Part shown: positions 10,316-18,828 of the stretch, one piece after another
How the letters are laid out: each line of letters opens with the position of its first letter
Numbering within the stretch: position 1 is the first letter of the stretch
The notes under the pieces: generated by a model
The model's input: the letters and a program-made list of their open reading frames with translations, nothing else
What the model was told of the DNA's origin: nothing
The model's database searches: none
DNA from: Sutcliffiella horikoshii
GTDB lineage: Bacteria > Bacillota > Bacilli > Bacillales > Bacillaceae_I
Direction: 5' to 3'
Assembly: GCF_021991925.1 (NCBI RefSeq)
Contig: NZ_RXZI01000013.1
Location: 1-58,732, forward strand
DNA: 58,732 bases
Program-made: the position numbers and the translations under genes

Positions 10316-11197
10316 CTAGCCTTTTACTTGCTCCTTCATCGCTTCAAGTTCCTCTCTACTGAAAAGGTACTTTGCATTACAAAAATGACAGTGCGTCTCC
10401 GCCTGACCGTCTTCCTCGATGATTTCCGTAATATCCTTTTCTCCCAAGGAAATGATAGCCTGCTCAAAGCGCTCCTTGGAGCAAGTACACTTGAACTCAA
10501 TCGGCATGGTTTCCAGGAATTTAACATTGCCTTCTCCAAGGATTTCCGTTAAAAGCTCCTCTGGGGTCAAGCCTTTTTCAATCAACTTGGAAACAGGAGT
10601 CATATTATTTATTTTTTCTTCAATGACTGTAATGGTTTCTTCTGAAGTTCCGGGTAAAAGCTGGATAATAAAACCGCCCGCAGCAAGAATCGTGTTGTCC
10701 GGATTAACAAGGACACCAACTCCCACTGCAGAGGGAACCTGTTCGGACGACACGAGGTAGTAAGTGAAATCCTCACCAAGCTCTCCTGATATAAGTTCGG
10801 TCTGACCGGAGAAGTGTTCCCTTAATCCCAGGTCCTTTACGACAGAAAGGGTTCCATTTGTTCCAACTGCACGTGCCACATCGAGCTTGCCGTGCTGGTT
10901 CAAGTCAAAGTGTGTTTGCGGATTGGTTACATACCCTCGCACCTGTCCTTTGGCATTGCTATCGACAAGGATCGCCCCGATCGGTCCACCACCATCTATT
11001 TTTACGGTTAGTTTATTTTCGCCTTTCAGCATGGCGCCGAGCATGACGGAAGCGGTCATGGCACGTCCCAATGCAGCGGAAGCGGTAGGCCATGTCTGGT
11101 GGCGCTTTTGTGCCTCTCCCACAGTATCTGTTGTTCTGATTCCATATGCACGAACTTGTCCTTCAAAAGCCAACGCTTTTACGAGGTAGTCTGACAT
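10316..11197 (-). CDS. hslO: Redox-regulated chaperonin Hsp33
   Basis: HslO is a cytoplasmic holdase activated by oxidation. The 293 residues show the Hsp33 core ([21 protein letters not shown], then [21 protein letters not shown]) and, at the C-terminus, the zinc-binding redox switch CTC then CHFC that releases zinc on disulfide formation. The start has AAGGAG nine bases upstream. It sits between coaX and the PpiC gene, 22 bp after the coaX stop, and is probably cotranscribed with coaX. Confidence 0.96.
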   Translation of the reverse strand: MSDYLVKALAFEGQVRAYGIRTTDTVGEAQKRHQTWPTASAALGRAMTASVMLGAMLKGENKLTVKIDGGGPIGAILVDSNAKGQVRGYVTNPQTHFDLNQHGKLDVARAVGTNGTLSVVKDLGLREHFSGQTELISGELGEDFTYYLVSSEQVPSAVGVGVLVNPDNTILAAGGFIIQLLPGTSEETITVIEEKINNMTPVSKLIEKGLTPEELLTEILGEGNVKFLETMPIEFKCTCSKERFEQAIISLGEKDITEIIEEDGQAETHCHFCNAKYLFSREELEAMKEQVKG

Positions 11198-11219
11198 GTT
11201 AGTTTGCTCCTTTCAAAGT

Positions 11220-11993
11220 TCAATCTTCTTTAGTATTTTTCATGTAAATCAAATGCAACCCTTTTAACGTCAAGAAAGGATCGACAATATCAATGACATC
11301 TGATTCATTTCCAATAAGTGCAGCAAGTCCTCCTGTTGCGATAACCTTTGGAGTCACGTCACTTTGCTTCTTCATACGATTTACGATGCCCTCAACCTGC
11401 CCAACATACCCAAAAAGGATTCCTGCCTGCATCGCACTCACGGTATTCTTGCCGATAACATCATCAGGTCGTGCTATTTCGATTCTTGGGAGCTTTGATG
11501 CCCTCGAATAAAGGGCTTCTGTGGAAATGCTGATCCCAGGAGCAATTGCTCCCCCCATGTATTGCTTGTGTTCATTGATATAGCAATAAGTGGTGGCAGT
11601 ACCGAAATCCACGATCACCAACGGACTTCCGTATAAATGGATACCCGCAACAGCGTTGACGATTCTATCTGCCCCCACTTCTCTCGGGTTTTCATACTTT
11701 ATGTTTAGACCTGTTTTGATCCCAGGTCCGACAATCAGCGGTTTCAAATGAAAATATTTTTGGCACATTCTCTCTAGGGAGAACATGATTGGCGGTACAA
11801 CGGAAGAGATGATGATCCCTTCAAAGTCTTTGAAGCTCAAGCCCACATGTTCAAGAAGCGATTTAAAAATCATTCCGAATTCGTCTTCTGTCTTATTTCG
11901 ACTGGTTTCTACACGCCAGTGATGCTTCAGTTCTTCTCCTTCATATACACCAATTACGGTATTGGTGTTTCCAACATCCAACACAAATAACAT
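11220..11993 (-). CDS. coaX: Type III pantothenate kinase
   Basis: CoaX phosphorylates pantothenate in the first step of coenzyme A synthesis. The 257-residue ASKHA-fold protein has the phosphate-binding start [16 protein letters not shown], the conserved [29 protein letters not shown] and [11 protein letters not shown], all diagnostic of the type III enzyme, which needs a monovalent cation. It is preceded by GGGGGATATAG as ribosome binding site. Upstream is a copy of the palindromic repeat that separates it from ftsH. Confidence 0.96.
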   Translation of the reverse strand: MLFVLDVGNTNTVIGVYEGEELKHHWRVETSRNKTEDEFGMIFKSLLEHVGLSFKDFEGIIISSVVPPIMFSLERMCQKYFHLKPLIVGPGIKTGLNIKYENPREVGADRIVNAVAGIHLYGSPLVIVDFGTATTYCYINEHKQYMGGAIAPGISISTEALYSRASKLPRIEIARPDDVIGKNTVSAMQAGILFGYVGQVEGIVNRMKKQSDVTPKVIATGGLAALIGNESDVIDIVDPFLTLKGLHLIYMKNTKED

Positions 11994-12120
11994 CTATATC
12001 CCCCACCATGCTTTAAAATTAGTTTCATTATACTATATGGTAACCTAACAAACCCAATAGAAATAATTATTCCTTGGGAAATCATGATTCGACAAGATTC
12101 TACTGATTACGTTAACGACT

Positions 12121-12305
12121 GCTGTTGATCTCCGGAAATGGCTTCGCTTTCCTAGGGGCTGACGAGAGCCTCCTCGGCAAGCCTGCGGGGTCTCCACCTA
12201 GCGCTATCTCCCTCAGGACAAGGAAGGCATCGACAGCGAAACATCGCACGAAGAAGATGCGTAGCATTTTCGAGGAGTCTTCGTCTTTTGCTCCAATCAA
12301 CAGCT
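12121..12305. repeat. Dispersed palindromic repeat, type A copy 1 (with internal insertion)
   Basis: The element has short inverted ends (GCTGTTGAT at 12121 and CAATCAACAGC ending 12305) and the shared core GAGCCTCCTCGGC, CTGCGGGGTCTCCACCTAGCGCTATCTCCCT. Relative to the copy at 35391 it carries about 55 extra bases in the right arm (roughly 12216-12272). It fills most of the 11994-12370 spacer between coaX and the ftsH terminator. Open reading frames across it on both strands look like palindrome artefacts. Confidence 0.75.
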
Positions 12306-12370
12306 CGAAACTATTAGAACATTAATTATTCTATTAATGCAAGTTTGAAACACAAACCCCAAAATCACAT

Positions 12371-12406
12371 AAAAAAGGTGCCCGAGTGTTACTCCAGGCA
12401 CCTTTT
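12371..12406 (-). terminator. ftsH terminator
   Basis: AAAAGGTGCC (12373-12382) pairs with GGCACCTTTT (12397-12406) and is followed by a T tract on the minus strand just after the ftsH stop. Confidence 0.9.
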
Positions 12407-12408
12407 GC

Positions 12409-14343
12409 TTATTCAGGTTTTTTCTCGTCTGTCGATTCTGTTTTGTCCGCATCTTTTTTAGAGTTGATGTTCACTTTTACATCTTCGGCTCCGTCAGCTT
12501 TTACAGGAAGTTCTGGAAGCTTCCCTTTGTCATATAGATGTCTGATCTGATCGGCATCAAGTGTTTCAACCTCTAATAGAGTTTGAGCTACAAGCTCCAG
12601 CTTATCACGGTTTTCCGTAAGGATCTGCTTGGCTCTCTCATAGCACTCCTTGATGAAGCGCTGAATCTCCATATCAATTTCGTGTGCAATTGCATCACTG
12701 TAGTTTTGCTCATTTTGGATATCACGCCCAAGGAAGACTTGCCCCCCTGAAGCTTGACCGAATTGAAGCGGTCCAAGCTTTTCGCTCATTCCGTATTCGG
12801 TTACCATTTTACGAGCTATTCCTGTTGCGCGCTGGAAGTCATTATGGGCACCAGTACTTGCTTCCCCAAATGTGATTTCTTCCGCTACACGTCCACCTAA
12901 AAGACCGGTGATTTTGTCCAGGAGCTCTGGTTTTGTCATGAAGTAACGGTCTTCTTTTGGAAGCATGACAGCATAACCGCCAGCCTGTCCGCGAGGTACG
13001 ATTGTCACTTTATGTACCGTGTCCGCTTCATCCAATACGACACCAATTATGGTATGACCCGCTTCATGATAAGCAACGATATTGCGCTCTTTTTCAGAGA
13101 TGACCCTGCTCTTTTTAGCAGGTCCGGCAATGACCCTGTCGATTGCTTCATCAATATCCAACATATCGATGCTCTTTTTATCTTGTCTAGCTGCTACAAG
13201 TGCCGCTTCGTTCAACAAGTTTTCAAGGTCGGCCCCTGAGAATCCAGGGGTACGCATCGCAATTGTCTTCATATTGATACTATCATCGATAGGTTTATTT
13301 CTTGCGTGAACTTTCAGTACTGCTTCACGGCCTTTTAAATCAGGACGATCTACGGTAATCTGACGGTCAAAACGACCAGGTCTCAATAATGCCGGGTCCA
13401 GAATGTCCGGTCTGTTCGTCGCTGCAACGATGATGATCCCTTCGTTCGCTCCGAAACCGTCCATTTCCACCAGCAATTGATTCAAGGTTTGCTCACGCTC
13501 ATCGTGACCTCCACCTAGACCCGCTCCACGCTGACGTCCCACTGCATCAATTTCATCGATGAAAATGATACATGGAGCATTTTTCTTCGCATTTTCAAAA
13601 AGGTCACGCACACGGGATGCACCGACCCCGACGAACATTTCCACAAAGTCAGAACCACTGATTGAGAAGAACGGAACGCCCGCTTCTCCAGCAACAGCTC
13701 GTGCAAGTAACGTTTTACCTGTACCTGGAGGTCCCACAAGGAGTACCCCTTTAGGAATACGCGCACCAAGCTCGGAGAATTTACGTGGATCCTTCAAGAA
13801 CTCCACTACCTCGACAAGCTCTTGCTTTTCCTCATCTGCACCGGCAACGTCTTTGAATTTAACCTTTTTCTTCTCTTCACTGTACAGCTTCGCCTTACTT
13901 TTACCAAAGTTCATCACACGACTTCCGCCGCCCTGTGCTTGATTAAGTAAGAAGAAGAATAAAATAAAGATGATGACAAAAGGAATGATGGAAGTAAAGA
14001 AGGTTACCCAACCGCTCGTTTCTTCCGCTTTTTCTACAGTCAATGAAATATTTTGCTCTTCCGCGATGCTCTCGACACGGTCAAGTGCACTGGCACTGTT
14101 AGGGAAAACCGTTACAAAGGTCTCTCCTTCTTCAGCACCTTCCAATGTACCACGCGCCTCATAGACAGATCGCGTTGGTTGAATGGTGAATTCCTTCACC
14201 TTATTCTCTTCAAGATGCTGGATGAATGTATTATAGGTGATCGGTTTTTCGCTCGTGTTGGGGCTATTGAAAAAGCTCACAACACCAATGACCACTAAAA
14301 ATATTAATAAATAAAAGATGGTATTACGAAATATTCTGTTCAT
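12409..14343 (-). CDS. ftsH: ATP-dependent zinc metalloprotease FtsH
   Basis: FtsH is a membrane-bound AAA+ protease that degrades membrane and regulatory proteins. The 644 residues contain two membrane segments (about 7-25 and 112-133) around an extracytoplasmic loop, Walker A GPPGTGKT (204-211), Walker B with FIDEIDAVG, the second region of homology, and the zinc-binding HEAGH (426-430). The acidic, charged C-terminal tail is typical of Bacillus FtsH. The start has GGAGGAGG upstream. It follows hpt as in B. subtilis, where FtsH is needed for sporulation entry. Confidence 0.97.
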   Translation of the reverse strand: MNRIFRNTIFYLLIFLVVIGVVSFFNSPNTSEKPITYNTFIQHLEENKVKEFTIQPTRSVYEARGTLEGAEEGETFVTVFPNSASALDRVESIAEEQNISLTVEKAEETSGWVTFFTSIIPFVIIFILFFFLLNQAQGGGSRVMNFGKSKAKLYSEEKKKVKFKDVAGADEEKQELVEVVEFLKDPRKFSELGARIPKGVLLVGPPGTGKTLLARAVAGEAGVPFFSISGSDFVEMFVGVGASRVRDLFENAKKNAPCIIFIDEIDAVGRQRGAGLGGGHDEREQTLNQLLVEMDGFGANEGIIIVAATNRPDILDPALLRPGRFDRQITVDRPDLKGREAVLKVHARNKPIDDSINMKTIAMRTPGFSGADLENLLNEAALVAARQDKKSIDMLDIDEAIDRVIAGPAKKSRVISEKERNIVAYHEAGHTIIGVVLDEADTVHKVTIVPRGQAGGYAVMLPKEDRYFMTKPELLDKITGLLGGRVAEEITFGEASTGAHNDFQRATGIARKMVTEYGMSEKLGPLQFGQASGGQVFLGRDIQNEQNYSDAIAHEIDMEIQRFIKECYERAKQILTENRDKLELVAQTLLEVETLDADQIRHLYDKGKLPELPVKADGAEDVKVNINSKKDADKTESTDEKKPE

Positions 14344-14378
14344 CCCTTACCTCCTCCCACGATAGCCAAACTAAACCA

Positions 14379-14408
14379 ATAGTAACATAGTAAATTAATC
14401 CAATTCAA
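14379..14408 (-). promoter_or_regulatory. Candidate ftsH promoter
   Basis: On the minus strand TTGAAT (14403-14408) and TACTAT (14379-14384) are separated by 18 bp, about 36 bp before the ftsH start. The -10 matches only four of six bases. Confidence 0.4.
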
Positions 14409-14428
14409 GGAATCTGTATTGGGATAGC

Positions 14429-14977
14429 TTATTCTTCTACGTTAGAATAAATTTCAGGTTTCAATACTCCGATATACGGAAGGTTACGATATTTTTCAGC
14501 GTAATCTAGGCCATATCCTACCACGAACTCATCTGGTACGATAAACCCAACATAATCTGCTGTGATATCCGCTTTTCTTCCACTTGGCTTGTCAAGTAGT
14601 GTAACGATCTTGATGGATTTTGCTTTGCGGTAGCGGAACAGTTCCACCAGGTAGCTTAGTGTCAAACCGCTGTCGATGATATCCTCAATGATCAGGATGT
14701 CCCTTCCTTCCACGGAAGTATCCAAGTCTTTCAGGATTTTCACTTCGCCGGAGGAAACAGTGGAGTTTCCGTAGCTTGATACGTCCATGAAATCCATTTC
14801 CAAATATGTATCCATACGTTTGATCAGGTCACCCATGAAAGGCATTGCGCCTTTTAACACTCCGATGGCCAAAGGAAAACGATCGCTATAGTCCTCTGTT
14901 AATTGTGCACCTAATTCTCTAACCTTTACTTGAAGCTCTTCTTCGCTAAAGAGTACTTTTTCGATATCTTTGTTCAT
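14429..14977 (-). CDS. hpt: Hypoxanthine phosphoribosyltransferase
   Basis: Hpt salvages hypoxanthine (and usually guanine) with PRPP to IMP/GMP. The 182-residue protein has the PRPP-binding loop [17 protein letters not shown] and the type I PRTase [13 protein letters not shown] segment. The ATG at 14977 is chosen because it overlaps the tilS stop (ATGA) and has GGGAGG ten bases upstream; longer in-frame versions start inside tilS. The tilS-hpt pair before ftsH is conserved, and in B. subtilis the two proteins cooperate in regulating ftsH. Confidence 0.95.
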   Translation of the reverse strand: MNKDIEKVLFSEEELQVKVRELGAQLTEDYSDRFPLAIGVLKGAMPFMGDLIKRMDTYLEMDFMDVSSYGNSTVSSGEVKILKDLDTSVEGRDILIIEDIIDSGLTLSYLVELFRYRKAKSIKIVTLLDKPSGRKADITADYVGFIVPDEFVVGYGLDYAEKYRNLPYIGVLKPEIYSNVEE

Positions 14978-16395
14978 TTCTTTGTTGCCTCCCAAACTTT
15001 TTGACTCGCCTTGCAAGTTAATACTAAAACAGGACCCACCGTTTCCTCTGTTGCTTCAAAAGCGGAACGTTTAAGCATGGGCATCCATAAAATCTCATTG
15101 TTGGCATCGACGATCAAAGGCCAAGTATCCCGTTGTTGCAGAGGTATTTTACCTTCAATGAAAATGCTTTTGATTTTTTTGGAGCCGTTTGTCCCCTTCA
15201 GCTTCATTCGATCGCCGTCAAGACGGGTTCTCGCATATAGTGGAAGGATGACCTTCGATAAATCGATCACTGCTTGATTTTCTTTGATATCTCGTGGTTT
15301 ATCTTGTGTCCAAATCTCGCTGGTGATCATAAAATCGGTTGGCAGCTTCACATTACCAGGGACTTCAAGCATTTGCTTGTAGGTTTTATCACATTCATCC
15401 TTATCAAATGTCAATGTGCATTCATTATAGGATCTGAAAACCTGTAAGCCATGTGGGAAATGTAGCCTTCCAGAAGGGTGTTCACTTTCCAATAAGGATA
15501 ATAAATTATCAATATGTATAGAGGAAAGAGATGGAGGAATTTCATTATTATAGAGATAGTTTAATATTAGTTGAATCCCTCGCCTTTGTAAAGGTTTAGC
15601 CATGAAAAGCAAAGGTTTTCTACTTAATACCACTCTATCTTTCGCTTTACTTCTAATAACGTTATTCCATTCCTTTTCTATTAATGCCTCTATGTATTGT
15701 TCATATTCCTGTACCTGCTCGCTGAAGGCCTGGAACTTCTCATGAAGACCTGGAAATTCCTCTTTCAGTAGAGGCAGAACATGATGACGCAGCCTGTTTC
15801 TTCGGTAGTCGTCCTTATCATTGCTCGGGTCATGCCTGAATGGCACGTCATGGAGCTTTAGGAATTCCAAGATATCTTCCTTCGTAATAGATAGAAACGG
15901 ACGAACGATCACGCCATTTCCAACTGCTCGTTTAGGTAAGATCCCGGCATATCCCGCCATGGATGAGCCTCTTCCAAGCCTCATTAAAATGGTTTCGATT
16001 TGATCATCTGCATGGTGACCTAGTGCCAACACCCCTGCATCGTGTTTATCCATCACCCTTTCATAAAAATCATATCGACATTCCCTTGCCGCAACTTGAA
16101 GACTGAGCTTCTTTTCCATTTGATAGGCTGCCACATCCATCTGTTCAGCTTCAAAAGTCAAATTCCTCACTTCGCATTGCTTTTGGACAAATCTCATATC
16201 TTCTTCCGATTCCATGCCCCGGAACATATGATCCACATGCGCTACTATTAGCTTTAGGCTTTTAGCATCCTTGATAGAATCCAAATAATGAAGCAAACCC
16301 ATGGAATCTGCTCCACCACTGACGCCAACCACCACAGTGGAATGATTTGGCAGCAAGTCATATTTATCTATGAAAGTCGAGACAGTTTCCCACAT
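14974..16395 (-). CDS. tilS: tRNA(Ile)-lysidine synthetase
   Basis: TilS attaches lysine to the wobble cytidine of the CAU-anticodon tRNA(Ile), switching it from AUG to AUA decoding. The 473 residues have the N-type PP-loop [17 protein letters not shown] near residue 25, [22 protein letters not shown] around 125, and the C-terminal TilS substrate-binding domain ([24 protein letters not shown]). It is translationally coupled to hpt. A plausible promoter is at 16440-16468. Confidence 0.96.
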   Translation of the reverse strand: MWETVSTFIDKYDLLPNHSTVVVGVSGGADSMGLLHYLDSIKDAKSLKLIVAHVDHMFRGMESEEDMRFVQKQCEVRNLTFEAEQMDVAAYQMEKKLSLQVAARECRYDFYERVMDKHDAGVLALGHHADDQIETILMRLGRGSSMAGYAGILPKRAVGNGVIVRPFLSITKEDILEFLKLHDVPFRHDPSNDKDDYRRNRLRHHVLPLLKEEFPGLHEKFQAFSEQVQEYEQYIEALIEKEWNNVIRSKAKDRVVLSRKPLLFMAKPLQRRGIQLILNYLYNNEIPPSLSSIHIDNLLSLLESEHPSGRLHFPHGLQVFRSYNECTLTFDKDECDKTYKQMLEVPGNVKLPTDFMITSEIWTQDKPRDIKENQAVIDLSKVILPLYARTRLDGDRMKLKGTNGSKKIKSIFIEGKIPLQQRDTWPLIVDANNEILWMPMLKRSAFEATEETVGPVLVLTCKASQKVWEATKK

Positions 16396-16439
16396 ACAGT
16401 GTACCCATTCCTTTAATCTACGCGTATAATTTCTATTTT

Positions 16440-16468
16440 ATCCTACCATTTGACATCTTCTCCTGCAA
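16440..16468 (-). promoter_or_regulatory. Candidate tilS promoter
   Basis: On the minus strand TTGCAG (16463-16468) and TAGGAT (16440-16445) are separated by 17 bp, about 45 bp before the tilS ATG. Confidence 0.5.
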
Positions 16469-16537
16469 AAATAGATGCTTATCCAAAAACATCCATACTG
16501 CTTTATACCCTCAAACACAGCCATAAAACGCTCAAAC

Positions 16538-17572
16538 CTACATTACTTGGCCATATAAATAGAAGAAATAGGCAACAAGGATGACAGATAAAAGCACTGC
16601 GGTCTCCATCCAACCACCGCTTGACGTTTTACGAGGAGCGGCCTTCACTGCTGCCCCACCACCAGCATTTGCTGTTCGGCTTGTCCTAACGGAAGAATTG
16701 GCTTTGGCCCGTTGACTTCCCGGCTGCTTCGCCGCAGGCTGTGAAGTCATTGATGTCCGTTGGCTCATCATAGCCAGCATTCCGTCCTTCATTTCATTTG
16801 CAGATTGGTATTCACCGGATAGTGCCCGCATCAAGACTCTCTTATATCTCTTCAACCAGCTATTCTTTTCAATATGACCCTCAAGCTGTTTAAGTCCCCC
16901 CTCCCCGCTCTTTTGGAATTGTTTTGGGTAACAAATATGGATCATGATCATCGCCACTGCGAACAGATCATAAGAGGCTTCTGCCTTTCTCGAACCAAGC
17001 CCCCAATACCCCCTATCAAAGAATTCTGTGAACTCTTTGATGGCACGGCCCTTGATGGTTGTCCCACCTACATCCAAAAGGCGGACCTTTGGAGGGCTTG
17101 CCGTCACAATCAAATTATCCGGTTTCAAATCCCCGAACACCCATCCCTCTTTGTGGAGGGTTTCAAGATCTGTCAGTAATTGAAGGGTAAGAATACCGGC
17201 CCACTCCATCCCTCTCTTCTGCACAAAAGAGAGAAGGGGCTCCCCTTCTAAATATTCCATCACATAGAATGAGTAAGATTGTTTTCCCTTCAACCACTCC
17301 CAATCATCGACATCTAACAAAGAAGGCCCCAGGGAGAACCCTCGGACCTTCGAAAAATGACGCAGGACATTAACCTCAGAAGTGATGGACATGCTGTTTT
17401 CACTTATTTTCAATGCAGCTAAGCCCTTGGAACTCCTAGTAAGATATACATACCCCGTCGCGCCGTAACCGAGCGTTCTGACAATGGTGTAGCTTTCTTT
17501 ATGCCATTTTCCGATAATGGTCTTCCCTTGAGGCAGATTACCTACCGGATTCTTCATAGTATTGTTCATCAT
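16538..17572 (-). CDS. yabT: Membrane-anchored Ser/Thr protein kinase (YabT-like)
   Basis: The 344-residue protein has a Hanks-type kinase domain: glycine loop GYGATGYVYL, ATP lysine in AALKIS, catalytic loop FGDLKPDNL (Phe in place of the usual His/Arg before Gly-Asp) and LLDVGG in place of DFG. A low-complexity Ala/Ser/Lys linker and a single C-terminal membrane segment (ETAVLLSVILVAYFFYLYG) follow, with no extracellular PASTA domain. This matches B. subtilis YabT, a DNA-activated sporulation kinase acting on RecA and AbrB. It overlaps the end of yabS by 35 bases, so they form an operon. Confidence 0.92.
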   Translation of the reverse strand: MMNNTMKNPVGNLPQGKTIIGKWHKESYTIVRTLGYGATGYVYLTRSSKGLAALKISENSMSITSEVNVLRHFSKVRGFSLGPSLLDVDDWEWLKGKQSYSFYVMEYLEGEPLLSFVQKRGMEWAGILTLQLLTDLETLHKEGWVFGDLKPDNLIVTASPPKVRLLDVGGTTIKGRAIKEFTEFFDRGYWGLGSRKAEASYDLFAVAMIMIHICYPKQFQKSGEGGLKQLEGHIEKNSWLKRYKRVLMRALSGEYQSANEMKDGMLAMMSQRTSMTSQPAAKQPGSQRAKANSSVRTSRTANAGGGAAVKAAPRKTSSGGWMETAVLLSVILVAYFFYLYGQVM

Positions 17573-18275
17573 CGGAAATCAAACTCCTTAGGTTACGCGT
17601 TTCTTTAAAATAAGGAATGGCTTCTTGAATAGCAGGACCGGTCGGTGTGATCCCACCTGTCGATAGTTTTGGAAAAATGCTGGACAGCGATTCCAATTTT
17701 GGTGTCCAATCCAGGATTTTCTCCACTTCTTGTCGTTTTCCCGGGAAAACAAAGGCTGAAAACTGGTTATCACCGATTCTTGCATTCAAGCTCAGTGCCA
17801 AATCCAAAAGTGCTTCCTTGACGGTTGGAAGCTTGGACTTCATACTTGCACTGGTATCGACTAGAATCAGCACCTGCAGGGAAACCGTTTCACCCAGTTC
17901 ATCGACCACTTCCATCACTTCCCCCCGTTTTTCCGGTGGAAGGTCCTCCATGGAAGTGTCAGATCCCAAGATTTGTTGAAGCTCCTTATTAATAACCCCC
18001 TGTAACGTTTGGGTCATCGCTTTTCTGGTCACCATCTGGACTGTCTGAGATAAGTTCTTGGCATACACAATCTGGCTGACTCCACCACCAGACATCGCGA
18101 TCCCCTCTATCTCTTGCATCCCTCTTTCATCTATCGTATCCTCATCCATCACACCGATTACGTTTACTGATATTCCCTGCTCCTTTGCAAGGGCTGCCAT
18201 GGCAATTGGGTCGTCCCCTGAATTTGAGCATCCATCCGTAATTAATAGAATCTGTTTCAACGTTCCTTTATACAC
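17538..18275 (-). CDS. yabS: VWA-domain protein (YabS-like)
   Basis: This 245-residue protein begins with a GTG at 18275 that has AGGAGGGG seven bases upstream. The N-terminus carries ILLITDGCSNSGDD and the second half a full MIDAS start LILVDTSASMKSK followed by TGGITPTGPAIQEA, so it looks like a von Willebrand factor A metal-dependent adhesion fold. It corresponds to B. subtilis yabS, a sporulation-expressed gene of unknown function paired with yabT. I see no transmembrane segment. Confidence 0.88.
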   Translation of the reverse strand: MYKGTLKQILLITDGCSNSGDDPIAMAALAKEQGISVNVIGVMDEDTIDERGMQEIEGIAMSGGGVSQIVYAKNLSQTVQMVTRKAMTQTLQGVINKELQQILGSDTSMEDLPPEKRGEVMEVVDELGETVSLQVLILVDTSASMKSKLPTVKEALLDLALSLNARIGDNQFSAFVFPGKRQEVEKILDWTPKLESLSSIFPKLSTGGITPTGPAIQEAIPYFKETRNLRSLISDDEQYYEESGR

Positions 18276-18363
18276 GTTTCGTCCCCTCCTAATGCGTATA
18301 ATTTACATTAGCCATCATGGACGAAACGGGTTTAAATTATACCTTTTGTACACAATTTACCTT

Positions 18364-18828
18364 CTAAGAGGTATTCACCCCAAGCACTTCTTTTTTACTC
18401 AGTAATGATAGGGCAAACTTGAACTCTGATAGTAGATAGATTGGCAGTTTAAAGAGTTGGCTTATTCGTTCCTTCACTCCCAATGATTTTTTCGGCATAA
18501 TAGCTGTAATCTTTTCTTTTCCATCCTTGTTCGCTGCTTTCATTCTGGATAAAAGACTAATCTCTTTGTCCATCACATTTCGGGCAATCACTGCCAGCGT
18601 GTTCATTTTCCTCCTCATCACACTTCTGGCATTCACCAGCTCGTTGGCCGATCTACCTAGCATGATCTCCGCACTGTTTACAAGTTTCAGAGCTTGTCTA
18701 CCCAGCATATTCTTAGGACTCCCTGACACCACATCAACATTCTTATTCTCCATTACCTCCACAATCTCACGACGGCCACCCATTTCTTTCACAAGACCCG
18801 TTACCATTTTAGATAAAATTTTCAACAT
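18364..18828 (-). CDS. Unrecognised basic 15-residue-repeat protein directly after spoIIE
   Basis: I do not recognise this 154-residue protein. Its ATG is the base after the spoIIE stop, and its ribosome binding site (AAGGAGG, eight bases upstream) is made of the last spoIIE codons, so translation should be coupled to SpoIIE. Residues 26-100 read as five degenerate 15-residue units that each begin with Met: MENKNVDVVSGSPKN, MLGRQALKLVNSAEI, MLGRSANELVNARSV, MRRKMNTLAVIARNV, MDKEISLLSRMKAAN. The two central units also match at DNA level (ATCTACCTAGCAT versus GTCTACCCAGCAT on the plus strand). It is rich in Lys/Arg and Met, lacks a signal or membrane segment, and is probably helical. The gene is not part of the B. 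subtilis spoIIE-yabS order I know. The opposite-strand frame is a hydrophobic mirror and is unlikely to be real. Confidence 0.75.
   Translation of the reverse strand: MLKILSKMVTGLVKEMGGRREIVEVMENKNVDVVSGSPKNMLGRQALKLVNSAEIMLGRSANELVNARSVMRRKMNTLAVIARNVMDKEISLLSRMKAANKDGKEKITAIMPKKSLGVKERISQLFKLPIYLLSEFKFALSLLSKKEVLGVNTS

Noticed and set aside
12112-12325. Overlapping frames on both strands across the palindromic repeat (62 and 66 codons)
   Set aside because: Frames through hairpin DNA commonly stay open by composition; sequence is set by the repeat, which also occurs in other frames elsewhere.
18276-18363. Promoter for yabS (TATAAT at about 18339)
   Set aside because: A good -10-like TATAAT is present on the minus strand but no -35 for sigma A or for sporulation sigma factors is found at proper distance.
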